Assembly (NCBI RefSeq): GCF_016598775.1
Contig: NZ_CP066802.1
Coordinates: forward strand, 2,418,001-2,482,000
Direction: 5' to 3'
Source of the DNA: Actinomyces weissii
GTDB taxonomy: Bacteria > Actinomycetota > Actinomycetes > Actinomycetales > Actinomycetaceae
Length of the DNA: 64,000 nucleotides
Part shown: piece after piece, positions 45,074-55,268 of the stretch
Layout of the letters: the number at the start of each line of letters is the position of its first letter
Numbering within the stretch: position 1 is the stretch's first letter
Position numbers and translations under genes: made by a program
Notes under the pieces: generated by a model
Told to the model about the DNA's origin: nothing
The model's input: only the letters and a program-made list of their open reading frames with translations
Databases searched by the model: none

Positions 45074-46630
45074 TCAGAAGTGCGAGCTGGAGCCCGCACC
45101 GGAGAAGCCGCCACCAGAGAAGCTAGAGCCGCTGGAACTGGAGCTGGAGGACGGCGCCCAGGAGGCCGCCGAGTCGTAGCCCGTGACCAAGGCCGCCACC
45201 GGCGCCGAGAACTGGGAGGCGGCCCCGGCCCCGGTCCACCGCACCCCGGAGGCGGAGGCCCCCGGCGAGCCCGGGTTGATGCGGATCGTGGAGGAGGGGT
45301 TGTAGGAGGAGCTGTGCCCGCCGTAGGACCAGGAGCCCCGGTACCTGGCCGAGGAGGTCATGCGGCCCGAGCCCCGCGACTTACGGTACTGCTTCAGCCG
45401 CTCCTTCCGGTACCTGGTGCTGGCCTGCAGGGCCCGGCTGGCCAGCGAGTCCGCCCGCGAGCGCACCGAGGTGGCGATCGTGTCCAGCTCGGTCAGGGCG
45501 GCCGACGGCGTGACCTGCCTGGTGGACAGCAGGTCCGCCAGCTGGGCCAGGCGGTTCTGCGACTCGTGGACCCACTGCCGCTCGCTGGTGGCCTGCACCT
45601 GGCCCTCGCTCTCCACCTGCGCGCACAGCTCCAGCAGCGAGGCCAGGTCCTCACGCACGGGGCCCTGCTCGTTGGCCCAGGCCCCCTCCCAGCCCTCGGA
45701 GAGCGTCAGCAGGGCGGCGGCGTTGGAGATTGCGTCGTCCAGGGAGTCCAGGGCCGTGGCGCCCTTCAGCAGGCGCTTGGCCTCAGCATGGCGCTGGCCG
45801 CCGAACCAGACGGCGCCGTGGGGCTCCCCGTAGTCCTGGAACTGCCTGGTGAGCCGGGCGTACTGGTCCTCGAACCAGCCGAAGCGGGCGAGCACCTGGG
45901 CGCCGTGGGCCTCGTCGGTGGGGATCAGGCCCGCCTTGATCTGGGTGCCCTCGTAGTCGCTGGTCACCTGCGTGTAGTGGCGCTTGGCCCGCCGGAAAGC
46001 CGACCGGGCCGCGCTGGCGGACCACAGCATCCAGCCCAGCCAGCCCAGGCCACCGGACACGCCCAGCGCGGAGAGCAGCCAGACTGTCCCCTCCCCGGCC
46101 ACGGGCCTGCCGATCACGGCGGCGGACCGGTGGGCCATCTGCTCCACGCCGGGGGCCCACAGTCCCTGGCGGAAGGAGTCCTTGCCGGCGTCCTGGATGG
46201 CCTGCTGCGTGGCGGTGCCGACCTTCACGTCCTCCCCGAAGTAGCAGCCCACCCAGCGGCCGCTCGGGGAGACCCCCAGGATGACCAAGCCGTCAGCCCA
46301 GTAGTTGCCGTCTACCCAGCCGGGCTCGTGGGTGCGGGCGTAGGCCAGCACGGCGCTGTTGAAGCTGTCGTTGTAGCCCACGTCCAGGGTGAGCACCACC
46401 AGGCGCACGTCCTTGCGGAAGCGCAGCTCCTCCAGGGCCTGCGCCGTTGCCACCGGCTGCAGCACCCCGGCCTCGTCATGGACCTCCACCACGGGCACGT
46501 GGGAGCGTCCAAAGGGCCAGAAGAGCAGCAGCGGCACCACCGTCATCAGCGCCAGGGCCACCAGCATCTTGGCTGCCAGGGACAGGACTGTCCGCGCCCC
46601 GCCTGCCTTCAAGAGGATCGACTCAGCCAT
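45074..46630 (-). CDS. DUF5129/TPM-like membrane protein
   Basis: The 518-residue protein has a membrane helix near the N-terminus (about 15-41), then a TPM-like exported domain (VHDEAGVL, LVVLTLDVGYNDSFNSAVLAYARTH, WADGLVILGVSPSGRWVG). A second hydrophobic segment (about 188-210) leads to a helical cytoplasmic region. The C-terminus is Ser/Gly-rich, ending GGGFSGAGSSSHF, common in TPM proteins. Likely an envelope protein; some TPM-domain proteins are phosphatases or linked to photosystem or membrane-protein turnover, none proven for this type. Leaderless start (TAGTCT at 46637). Confidence 0.75.
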   Translation of the reverse strand: MAESILLKAGGARTVLSLAAKMLVALALMTVVPLLLFWPFGRSHVPVVEVHDEAGVLQPVATAQALEELRFRKDVRLVVLTLDVGYNDSFNSAVLAYARTHEPGWVDGNYWADGLVILGVSPSGRWVGCYFGEDVKVGTATQQAIQDAGKDSFRQGLWAPGVEQMAHRSAAVIGRPVAGEGTVWLLSALGVSGGLGWLGWMLWSASAARSAFRRAKRHYTQVTSDYEGTQIKAGLIPTDEAHGAQVLARFGWFEDQYARLTRQFQDYGEPHGAVWFGGQRHAEAKRLLKGATALDSLDDAISNAAALLTLSEGWEGAWANEQGPVREDLASLLELCAQVESEGQVQATSERQWVHESQNRLAQLADLLSTRQVTPSAALTELDTIATSVRSRADSLASRALQASTRYRKERLKQYRKSRGSGRMTSSARYRGSWSYGGHSSSYNPSSTIRINPGSPGASASGVRWTGAGAASQFSAPVAALVTGYDSAASWAPSSSSSSSGSSFSGGGFSGAGSSSHF

Positions 46631-46636
46631 GCTTCC

Positions 46637-46642
46637 AGACTA
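46637..46642 (-). promoter_or_regulatory. -10 box of leaderless DUF5129-like gene
   Basis: TAGTCT on the minus strand, 6 nt before the ATG at 46630. Confidence 0.6.
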
Positions 46643-46802
46643 CGGAGCAATCCGCCTTAATGTGGCTAAGTCGCGGCTTGTCAGGCGGCTATTGCGGGGT
46701 CCGGGTGCGGGCGGCAGCCGAGGCGGCTCCTCGGCGCCGCTCCCCCGGCACTCCTCGACGCCGCTCCGCAGGCAGCCCCCGAGCGGCCGCCGGGCAGCCG
46801 GT

Positions 46803-47198
46803 TCAGGGCCGCTGCGCCACCGCCTCGACCTCCACTCGGGCTCCCAGGGGCAGGGCGGCGACGGCGTAGGCCGCGCGGGCGGGGAGCACGGGACCGGTGA
46901 AGTAGCGGGCGTAGACCTCGTTGACGGCCTGGAAGTCGTTGATGTCGGCCAGCAGCACGGTGGTCTTGACGACGTCGCCCAGGCCCAGGCCCGCCGCTGC
47001 CAGGACGGCCTGCAGGTTGCGCAGGACCTGCTCCGCCTGCTCCTGGATGCCGCCCTCCACCAGCTGGCCGGTGCGCGGGTCCAGGGGGATCTGGCCGGAC
47101 AGGTAGACGGCGGCGCCTGCGCCGTCGCCGGTGGAGACCGCCTGCGAGTAGGGGCCGACGGCGGCGGGGGCGTCAGTGGTAGCGACGACGGTAGGCAT
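46803..47198 (-). CDS. ridA: RidA-family enamine/imine deaminase
   Basis: The 131-residue protein has the YjgF/YER057c/UK114 pattern: [12 protein letters not shown] at the start, [16 protein letters not shown] in the middle and the C-terminal [22 protein letters not shown] with the catalytic Arg. It hydrolyses reactive 2-aminoacrylate and related imines made by PLP enzymes. The trimeric family length (about 130) fits exactly. GAGGAG precedes the ATG at 47198. Confidence 0.92.
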   Translation of the reverse strand: MPTVVATTDAPAAVGPYSQAVSTGDGAGAAVYLSGQIPLDPRTGQLVEGGIQEQAEQVLRNLQAVLAAAGLGLGDVVKTTVLLADINDFQAVNEVYARYFTGPVLPARAAYAVAALPLGARVEVEAVAQRP

Positions 47199-47377
47199 AG
47201 GGGCTCCTCGGTGAGATGACTCCAGATGAACACTAGCGTGCAACGCACGCGCTGCAACTAGACACGATCCCGCCGAAAAATCCAACAGCCGACACAAATT
47301 ACCTCCAGGCTATACACTCAGGCCGGGCAAAGAGCATCTACCCGAGATACTCCTAAGACACCACACCGGAAGGGACC

Positions 47378-49522
47378 ATGGCGGCTAGTCACCGAAAGCG
47401 GAGAAAGCAAGCCACGCTGCGCAGACGAGCCGCAACCAGCCCCAGCCGTTTTTCCTGCAACCAAGCCAGCAGCCCTGAACACTCCGTCGACGACGTCTGT
47501 GCCGTAATGATTCACGGCATCGGCAACCAGAAAACTGGCTCGCTCCTGAAAGGCTGGGGCCCGCCGATAGCCGACGAGATAACAAGGCAGGCCCTCACCG
47601 AGGGGTGGGGCGTAGAGCAGGAGTCACTGCCAGATCAGATTCGCCTCCGCGTGACTCACGGGAACAAGAGTCAAACAATCGCATTACATGAGATTATCTG
47701 GTCCCAAAGCTTTGAGCGACCAGGTCTAAGAGAAATGATGGCTTGGTCCATCAGCCGCCTACCGCTAGCGCTGCTGTTGCTCACCCCCAACGGGAACGAC
47801 CTGAAGGCACTGCTTAGAATGCAGGACTCAAATTTCAAGCCGTCTTGGAGGGAGATGCTGAAAATCGCCGTCCCCCTATTCACGCGCCTAATGCTGGTGA
47901 TTGGCATACCCTGTGTCACACTTTTGTTAACGAATGCCGCCCTTACAGACATTCCGCTTGCCTCTAGGGTCGCCCCGACAGTCACGCTTCTAGCAGTATT
48001 TCTGGCCATACTCACCCATTCACGCTGGAACCTTGCTGGACACATTAAGATCGCCTCCCAGATCAGTTCCGCAAGACGCAAGGCAATGGACCAGAAGCTC
48101 GAAACTGAGTTGCAACGAATTCTATCTACCGCTAAAACAACTACCATTATCGCTCACTCACAGGGTGGATTTCTGGCCCATCAGGCCGTGAACAACAACC
48201 GGAGACTCAAAGTTGCTAGATTCATTGGTGTAGGTTCAGGACTAAGGCCTATTAGCATCATTTCTGCGCTCGACGACCGCAGGCACCTAATTGCAGCCTG
48301 GCTCTACTTGATATTCCCTTTCTTACTTATGTCAACTTTCATTTTTGCCAACCACTCTCCCGCCTGGCTCCAAATGTTGACCTTTATGATCAGGGTTATT
48401 CGGCACACTCTCCAAGCATCCCTATGGCCACCCTCCACCCCCGAGCTTCTCTTGGGACCACTGCAGCCGACAGCCTCAGAGATACCGGACCTATCCATCA
48501 CATCCTACCTCCCTCCGCCCATTACATGGGTCCTGCTAGCGCTATCGATCGCAACGGCACTCGGCTTCGCCCTCATACTCAAGAGAAACCGCTTGCCGAA
48601 CATCATGCCCTTGAATCAGGTGCAGGAATGGCTGGAAATCACCAGCCCAAACGATCTCGTCGGGCGAATTCCTTTGCCAAAGCTGCCCTCTACCTGCCAG
48701 CAGATTGAGGTGGCCGCGCAGGGAAATCCGCTACTTGATCACATAACTTACTTCAAACCAACGTCAATGACTCCAAGAATCATTGCCTCCAAACTGCTCT
48801 CCGACGTGTCGACTAAGCCATTTAAGGATCGAGCCGCAGATTCCCTCAGTATCGCCACCTATCTCCAGCAACGCACTAGAAGGAGATGGCGCCTGGCCAC
48901 CCTCTTGATTTGGTCCCCACTTGCCCCCTTGGTGCTCCTATTTACCTTGACCCCATCACTCAGCTTATTGTTTTTCATCGCATCAGCATTTACGCTGACC
49001 TCGATACCTGTCCGCGTCCTGCAGTACGCATGCAATTCATTTCTTGTGAGACATGACGCCAATCGCATACTTAACGGCTTCACCGAACTGACGTCACCCC
49101 CACACCAGGTTGACAAGGTTTCCGGCGGAGGTAACAGGACTGTCGGTGCGCTATTGTTCATAGGATACCTACTGTTATCCGAATCTGGGTTATGGGCTTT
49201 TGCCTATGTCCGCGAGCTCACACCCTTCTCTGCCCCCACTCCGACATTGATGCTGCTACTGACCACCGGACTGGTTGAGATTGTTTGCGCTGCAGCCATC
49301 ATTTCTGGCTATGCCGTGAAACTGACTTTGGTCAACACAATCATGGCCTGCACCCTAGCTCTCGGAGCCTTCCTGCCCACATCTTGGCACCCGCTATCTG
49401 AGCCGCCTGGCGCTCGAACACTGGCCTCGTCGAGCTCGTTAATTATTCTTGCTGTCGGGATCGTGGACGCAGTCGTCCGCCGGAGACGCATAGCCAGGCC
49501 CGAGACAACAGCGTCCAACTAG
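47378..49522 (+). CDS. Polytopic membrane alpha/beta hydrolase, AT-rich (probably acquired)
   Basis: The 714-residue protein joins a lipase-type alpha/beta hydrolase to about eight or nine membrane segments (about 165-195, 203-219, 305-326, 380-401, 510-545, 588-610, 622-647 and more near the end). The oxyanion motif is HGIGN (46-50) and the nucleophile elbow AHSQGG has S261. D426 (SPNDLVGR) and H455 (LLDHITYF) complete a plausible triad. The gene is visibly AT-richer than its neighbours and uses codons rare around it, a sign of transfer. GGAAGGG precedes the ATG. No partner genes. A membrane-lipid- or protein-cleaving defence or toxin role is possible but unproven. Confidence 0.7.
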   Translation: MAASHRKRRKQATLRRRAATSPSRFSCNQASSPEHSVDDVCAVMIHGIGNQKTGSLLKGWGPPIADEITRQALTEGWGVEQESLPDQIRLRVTHGNKSQTIALHEIIWSQSFERPGLREMMAWSISRLPLALLLLTPNGNDLKALLRMQDSNFKPSWREMLKIAVPLFTRLMLVIGIPCVTLLLTNAALTDIPLASRVAPTVTLLAVFLAILTHSRWNLAGHIKIASQISSARRKAMDQKLETELQRILSTAKTTTIIAHSQGGFLAHQAVNNNRRLKVARFIGVGSGLRPISIISALDDRRHLIAAWLYLIFPFLLMSTFIFANHSPAWLQMLTFMIRVIRHTLQASLWPPSTPELLLGPLQPTASEIPDLSITSYLPPPITWVLLALSIATALGFALILKRNRLPNIMPLNQVQEWLEITSPNDLVGRIPLPKLPSTCQQIEVAAQGNPLLDHITYFKPTSMTPRIIASKLLSDVSTKPFKDRAADSLSIATYLQQRTRRRWRLATLLIWSPLAPLVLLFTLTPSLSLLFFIASAFTLTSIPVRVLQYACNSFLVRHDANRILNGFTELTSPPHQVDKVSGGGNRTVGALLFIGYLLLSESGLWAFAYVRELTPFSAPTPTLMLLLTTGLVEIVCAAAIISGYAVKLTLVNTIMACTLALGAFLPTSWHPLSEPPGARTLASSSSLIILAVGIVDAVVRRRRIARPETTASN

Positions 49523-49567
49523 CGAGATTCCCAGGTTCGTGTCAGTGGCCGGTGACACACTGCCGCC

Positions 49568-51247
<1,680 letters not shown>

Positions 51248-51300
51248 ACCGCTGGGCTGGCCGGGCGTGGGGGTATGCCCCGGGCCTGGCCGGGCCGGCC

Positions 51301-51366
51301 CGGGCTGGCCGGGCTGGTCCAGGCTGGCCGGGCTGGCCCGGGCTGGTCCGGGCTGGTCCGAGGCTG
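51301..51366. repeat. 10-bp tandem GC-rich repeat after pgm
   Basis: About six head-to-tail copies of a GGGCTGG(C/T)CC-like 10-mer; looser copies extend left to 51253. In the gene-free 444 bp between pgm and the YwiC-like gene, which otherwise holds only the terminator at 51440 and the promoter at 51680. Confidence 0.7.
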
Positions 51367-51439
51367 AGCGGACGCGCAGGGCCGACTGGTGCGCCGGGCC
51401 ACGGCGCTGCAGGCTGTCTGGCCGCATGTGACACGAACA

Positions 51440-51478
51440 GTGAGGGGGCTGCCTCTGGCAAGGAGGCGGCCCCCTCAC
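51440..51478 (+). terminator. Strong hairpin terminator of pgm
   Basis: A 16-bp stem (GTGAGGGGGC...GCCCCCTCAC, one G-U pair) with a 7-nt loop, 190 nt past the pgm stop. It has no U tract, as is common in high-GC bacteria. Confidence 0.7.
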
Positions 51479-51679
51479 CTGTGCAGCCTCACTGCACGGC
51501 CCCAGCCCACGCGCGCCGTCGCCCCCGACCACACCCGCCTTGCCCCAGCCCACGCCCGCCATCGCCACCGACCACACCCGCCGTCGTCACCAGCCCACGC
51601 GCACCGTCGCCCCTGGCCACACACCGGGCACCCCGCAGCCCCGGCGTCGTCGGCATCTACACGGCGCAGCCAGCCTCGA

Positions 51680-51685
51680 TAGGGT
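51680..51685 (+). promoter_or_regulatory. -10 box of leaderless YwiC-like gene
   Basis: TAGGGT lies 6 nt before the GTG at 51692. Confidence 0.6.
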
Positions 51686-51691
51686 GAGGGC

Positions 51692-52714
51692 GTGACACAG
51701 CAGCGCCCCTCCCAGCCCTCGGACCTGCCCCCGGAGCACGTCAGCGACGCCGCCCCCGCCAGCCGCCCTGCGAGCGCGCCCTCCCACCAGTCCCTGCCCG
51801 GCCCACAGGACGACATCCTGCTGTCCACCGGCCGCAAGCCCCAGACACCCCCGCCCACCCAGGAGCAGATCCGCCGTCAGCCGGGCCGCCGCCCCTGGGT
51901 GCCGAACCAGCACGGCGCCTGGGCGATGCTGGTGCTACCCGCCCTGGTGGGCCTGCGGGTCGGCGGGGTGCCGCTGCTGACCTTCCTGCTGCTGCCGGCG
52001 TGGTGGTCGGCCTATTTCGTGTACTGGGCCTGGTCGCAGTGGCTGCGTACACGCTCGCCCCGGCGTCGGCAGCTGCTGGTGCTGCCGCTGGGCGTCTACT
52101 CGACGGCGACCGCCGCCCTCGGGCTGTTCGTGCTGCTGCTGGCCCCTTACCTGATCCAGTGGCTGGTGGCCTTCGCCCCCTTCTTCGCGGTGGCCCTGTG
52201 GGAGCTGTGGCGGGGACGGGAGCGGTCCCTGCTCTCCGGCCTGGCCACGACCACCGCCGCCTCCCTGATGACGGCGGTCTGCTACTCGGCGGCGGTTCGC
52301 GGGGCGGGCGGCTTCTTGGGGCTGGGCGACAGCACCGGCCTGCCAGGTGCCAGCCCCAACGGTGAGCTGACCGGCTGGCCCTGGGTGTGGCTGCTTACGG
52401 CATCGACCGCGCTGTACCTGGGCGGGACCGTGCCCTACGTGAAGACCATGATCCGCGAGCGCTTCAACCACAGGATGCTGCTGGGAAGCGTGGTGGCGCA
52501 CGCCCTGGTGGCGGTGGGGGCCGTGCTGCTGAGCAGCCGGGGACTGCTGCCTTGGGGGCATGCTGCGCTCTGGGTAGGGCTGGCGGTGCGCGCCTGGCTG
52601 GTGCCGACCATCCAGTGGCGGCGCCTGCGCGCCAAGCAGCGGCCCGTCAGCGTCCGGGCCCTCGGGATCAGTGAGATCGTGGTCTGCCTGCTGTTCCTGC
52701 TGACTGTCGGCTGA
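51692..52714 (+). CDS. YwiC-like integral membrane protein
   Basis: The 340-residue protein has a disordered N-terminus of about 70 residues, then PNQHGAWAMLVLPALVG, the hallmark opening of the YwiC family, and about eight membrane helices. YwiC-like proteins resemble UbiA prenyltransferases in fold only loosely and have no proven activity; in some species the gene neighbours nitrate respiration genes, but not here. GTG start with TAGGGT 6 nt upstream. Confidence 0.82.
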   Translation: MTQQRPSQPSDLPPEHVSDAAPASRPASAPSHQSLPGPQDDILLSTGRKPQTPPPTQEQIRRQPGRRPWVPNQHGAWAMLVLPALVGLRVGGVPLLTFLLLPAWWSAYFVYWAWSQWLRTRSPRRRQLLVLPLGVYSTATAALGLFVLLLAPYLIQWLVAFAPFFAVALWELWRGRERSLLSGLATTTAASLMTAVCYSAAVRGAGGFLGLGDSTGLPGASPNGELTGWPWVWLLTASTALYLGGTVPYVKTMIRERFNHRMLLGSVVAHALVAVGAVLLSSRGLLPWGHAALWVGLAVRAWLVPTIQWRRLRAKQRPVSVRALGISEIVVCLLFLLTVG

Positions 52715-53379
52715 GCCGGGCGGTGCCAGGGCTACCGCCCACAGGTACCACCCCACTCACTCCCTCCCCCGCACCCTCTCTCGCGAGACCGGGACATATG
52801 GCTCGCGAGACCGGTAGGCTTTACATCATTTAGCACCTTATAGGCTATGTCACTTAATTTGGCACTTAGATGCGCTGCTTGAGTGTCTTTGGTAGACAGA
52901 CCTGGTGTGCGCCCGCCGGTCTCCTCCCAGCAGCCCCGACGACCTGTATCCGGTGGAACGAGCGTTGAAGCAGCGCCGCCGCCCGTCGTCGTCGCCCCGG
53001 TAAACGGCTGCTTGCAAGGGCAGTGACCGCGGCGGAGGCTCTGGCACCGCCCCATCATCGCCTGTGCTGCTGCCACATCACCCGTTTGCACACATGAGAA
53101 CTGTGCTGCCGCAGCAAACCGTTGGAATAGCAACTATCCATCTGCGAGGCGCGAACCGGGAACAGAATGAGGTGTGCCACCGCTTCGCGCCTGCACGTCT
53201 AACGGGGTGCCGGAGCCGCCCCCAGAGAGAGTCAGCCCGGTAAACCGCAGAACCCCAGGGAAAACTCCGGGCAGCCGGCAGGCAGCAGCCGATCCATGTG
53301 CGCAAGTACCGCACCGCTCGCCCGAGCGACCTGCGGCAGCAGCCTCCACCACCCCCGGAACCCCACCCCAGCCGCCAAG
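52715..53379. other. 665-bp gene-free region bordered by inverted 40-bp elements
   Basis: No convincing protein in any frame. Left part (52817-52880) is AT-richer. Internal partial repeats exist: CCCCGGTAAACGGC near 52994 and CCCGGTAAACCGC near 53237, and GGCTCTGGCACC versus an inverted GGTGCCGGAGCC. The whole could be a non-autonomous element or a structured RNA. Confidence 0.5.
52777..52816 (-). repeat. TCTCGCGAGA-type 40-bp element, copy 2
   Basis: Its complement matches 53393-53432 at 39 of 40 bases and the unit at 272. It contains TCTCGCGAGA and CTCGCGAG separated by CCGGGACATATGG. It lies 62 nt past the end of the YwiC-like gene. Confidence 0.8.
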
Positions 53380-53388
53380 TTATCCACA
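53380..53388 (+). other. DnaA-box-like TTATCCACA
   Basis: A perfect consensus DnaA 9-mer, overlapping the hisC stop codon and 5 nt before the 40-bp element. The same CCAAGTT(A/G)TCCACAG context precedes the copy at 272. Confidence 0.5.
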
Positions 53389-54558
53389 GGCGTACCGGTC
53401 TCGTGAGCCATATGTCCCGGTCTCGCGAGAGACGGGGCGAGAGGTGGGGTGGGGGAGGCGACGCAGGAGAGTGAGCACGCGCTCGTTCTCCGCAGGCGTG
53501 CCGATACTTACACGAACCCCCTCGCCCGCGAAGGGGCGCACCAGCAGCCCCGCCTCCTGGAAGCCGGCCGCCAGCTCAACGGCCCGCTCCCCCACCGGCA
53601 GCCAGAAGAAGTTGCCTTGCGCGTCCGGCACCGGCCAGCCCGCCTCCCGGGCACCAGCCACCACACGCGCCCGCTCCGCGACCACCGCGCGCACCCGCCG
53701 CGCCGTCTCCGCCAGGCTCTCGGGGGCCAGTGCCGCCAGCGCCGCCGCCTGGGCGGGCAGTGACACCCCGAAGGGGGTGGACACCGACCGGACCGCCGCC
53801 GCCAGCCCCGGCTCGCACAGCAGGTAGCCCACGCGCATCCCGGCCAGGGCGTGGGCCTTGGAGAAGGTGCGGCAGACCACCAGGTTGGGGTGCGCCTCCA
53901 GGTGGTCCAGGCCGTCCTCCACCGCCGGGTCGGTCACGAAGTCCAGGTAGGCCTCGTCCAGCATGACGACCACCTCCCTGGGCACGCCCTCCAGAAGCGC
54001 GCGCAGCTCGCCGCCACTAACGGCCGGACCGGTGGGGTTGTTGGGGGAGCAGGCCATGACCACACGAGTGCTTGGGGTTACGGCTGCCAGCATGGCCGGT
54101 ACGTCGTGACGGTGCCTGGCGGTCAGGGGCACCTTCACGGCCTGCGCCCCGGCGACCGCCACACAGATGGGGTAGGCCTCGAAGGAGCGCCAGGGCAGCA
54201 CCACCTGGTCTCCCTCCTGGCAGAGGGTGTGCAGCAGGTGCTGGATAAGAGCCACGGAGCCGTTGCCGACCACCACCTGCCCGGGGGTGAGGCCGTGCCG
54301 TTGCGCGATCGCCTCAGCCAGGGTGCTGGCGGTCATCTCGGGGTAGCGGCTGGCGCCCGCGGCCGCCTGGGTCAGGGCGGCCAGGACCTGTTCCTGCACG
54401 GGGAAGGGCATCTCGTTAGAGGAGAGCTTGGCGACGCCGTCGCCTGCCGGTCTGCCACCGGGCACGTAGGCGGGCAGGTTGCTGACGGCCTGCCGCAGGG
54501 GGACGACGGCGGGGCTTGGCCCGGGCTGGTTGCACGAGGCGTCGGAGGGGGCGTTCAT
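53380..54558 (-). CDS. hisC: Histidinol-phosphate aminotransferase family protein
   Basis: The 392-residue PLP enzyme has fold-type I features: substrate-binding PFP, VVGNGSVALI, CSPNNPTGPAVSG, the D of MLDEAYLDF and Schiff-base K234 in TFSKAHALAGMRVGY. It converts histidinol phosphate or phenylpyruvate-type keto acids; no his operon is adjacent, so an aromatic aminotransferase (pat) role is also possible. Start MNAPSDASC at 54558; the frame extends upstream without similarity. The last 20 or so residues (VSRETGTYGSRDRYACG) are encoded by the 40-bp repeat, so the repeat has replaced the native C-terminus. Confidence 0.88.
   Translation of the reverse strand: MNAPSDASCNQPGPSPAVVPLRQAVSNLPAYVPGGRPAGDGVAKLSSNEMPFPVQEQVLAALTQAAAGASRYPEMTASTLAEAIAQRHGLTPGQVVVGNGSVALIQHLLHTLCQEGDQVVLPWRSFEAYPICVAVAGAQAVKVPLTARHRHDVPAMLAAVTPSTRVVMACSPNNPTGPAVSGGELRALLEGVPREVVVMLDEAYLDFVTDPAVEDGLDHLEAHPNLVVCRTFSKAHALAGMRVGYLLCEPGLAAAVRSVSTPFGVSLPAQAAALAALAPESLAETARRVRAVVAERARVVAGAREAGWPVPDAQGNFFWLPVGERAVELAAGFQEAGLLVRPFAGEGVRVSIGTPAENERVLTLLRRLPHPTSRPVSRETGTYGSRDRYACG
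53393..53432 (+). repeat. TCTCGCGAGA-type 40-bp element, copy 3, inside hisC
   Basis: Opposite in orientation to copy 2, with one mismatch. It is translated as the tail of the aminotransferase. Confidence 0.8.
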
Positions 54559-54641
54559 GGCCTCATCCTGGCACCGGGCGGCTCCTGGCGGGACCCGTGC
54601 GCGCAGGCGCGGGGGGGGCTGGGGTCCGGCGCCTGGCAGGC

Positions 54642-55055
54642 TCAGTCCTGGTCGCGACCGCGACCTATGGCCCCGACCACCAGCGCGGAGACGATCGCGA
54701 CGATAAGAGACCCCAGGACGGCCGCCCACATGGTCTCTACGTGCAGGCCCAGGGGCACACCCGCCTCCGCGCCGACGCCGACCAGCTGGTCGGTGAGCCA
54801 GCCGGTCAGCTTGAGCATCAGGCCGTTCACCACCAGGGCGAACAGCCCAAAGGTAAGGAGGTAGAGGGGGAAGGCCAGGGTCTTGATGAGGGGCTTGACC
54901 AGGGAGTTGACCAGCGCCAGCACCAGGCCGACCACGAGCAGGTTGGCCACCTGGGCTCCGGTAGTGGGGGCGCCAGGCACCTCCAGCCCCTTGACCACGA
55001 TGGTGGCCAGCCACAGGCCGGCCGCGTTACCCAGGGTTCGGACGATCAGCTCCAT
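54642..55055 (-). CDS. Phage-holin-4 superfamily (YvlD-like) membrane protein
   Basis: The 137-residue protein has four membrane helices. VNSLVKPLIKTLAFPLYLLTFGLFALVVNGLML is the signature of PF04020 proteins. Despite the name they are not lysis proteins; in B. subtilis YvlD belongs to an envelope-stress set. No phage genes are near. ATG 55055 has GATCAT 6 nt before it, so it may be leaderless. Confidence 0.85.
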   Translation of the reverse strand: MELIVRTLGNAAGLWLATIVVKGLEVPGAPTTGAQVANLLVVGLVLALVNSLVKPLIKTLAFPLYLLTFGLFALVVNGLMLKLTGWLTDQLVGVGAEAGVPLGLHVETMWAAVLGSLIVAIVSALVVGAIGRGRDQD

Positions 55056-55268
55056 GCCCTGATGATCGCACAGGGCGCGGACACTATCGGCGGCCACCCG
55101 GCCCAGGCGGCCACCGGGCCCAGGCGGCCCCCGGCGGGCACTCAGCCTCCGCTGCTCGCGGGACCCGACGACGCCCCCTGCGGCGGCCCTGGCTGCGGGA
55201 ACCGTCCTCACGCCTTACGACGTCGGCGGCGACCGTCCGAGGCCGCCCTCGGCTGCTGGGCGGGCACC

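Noticed and set aside
52732..53314. Small minus-strand proteins between the inverted 40-bp elements
   Set aside because: The frames overlap each other and the repeats, have no start signals and no recognisable motifs.
54642..55055. Prophage holin
   Set aside because: PF04020 proteins are chromosomal membrane proteins despite the name, and no phage genes are near.
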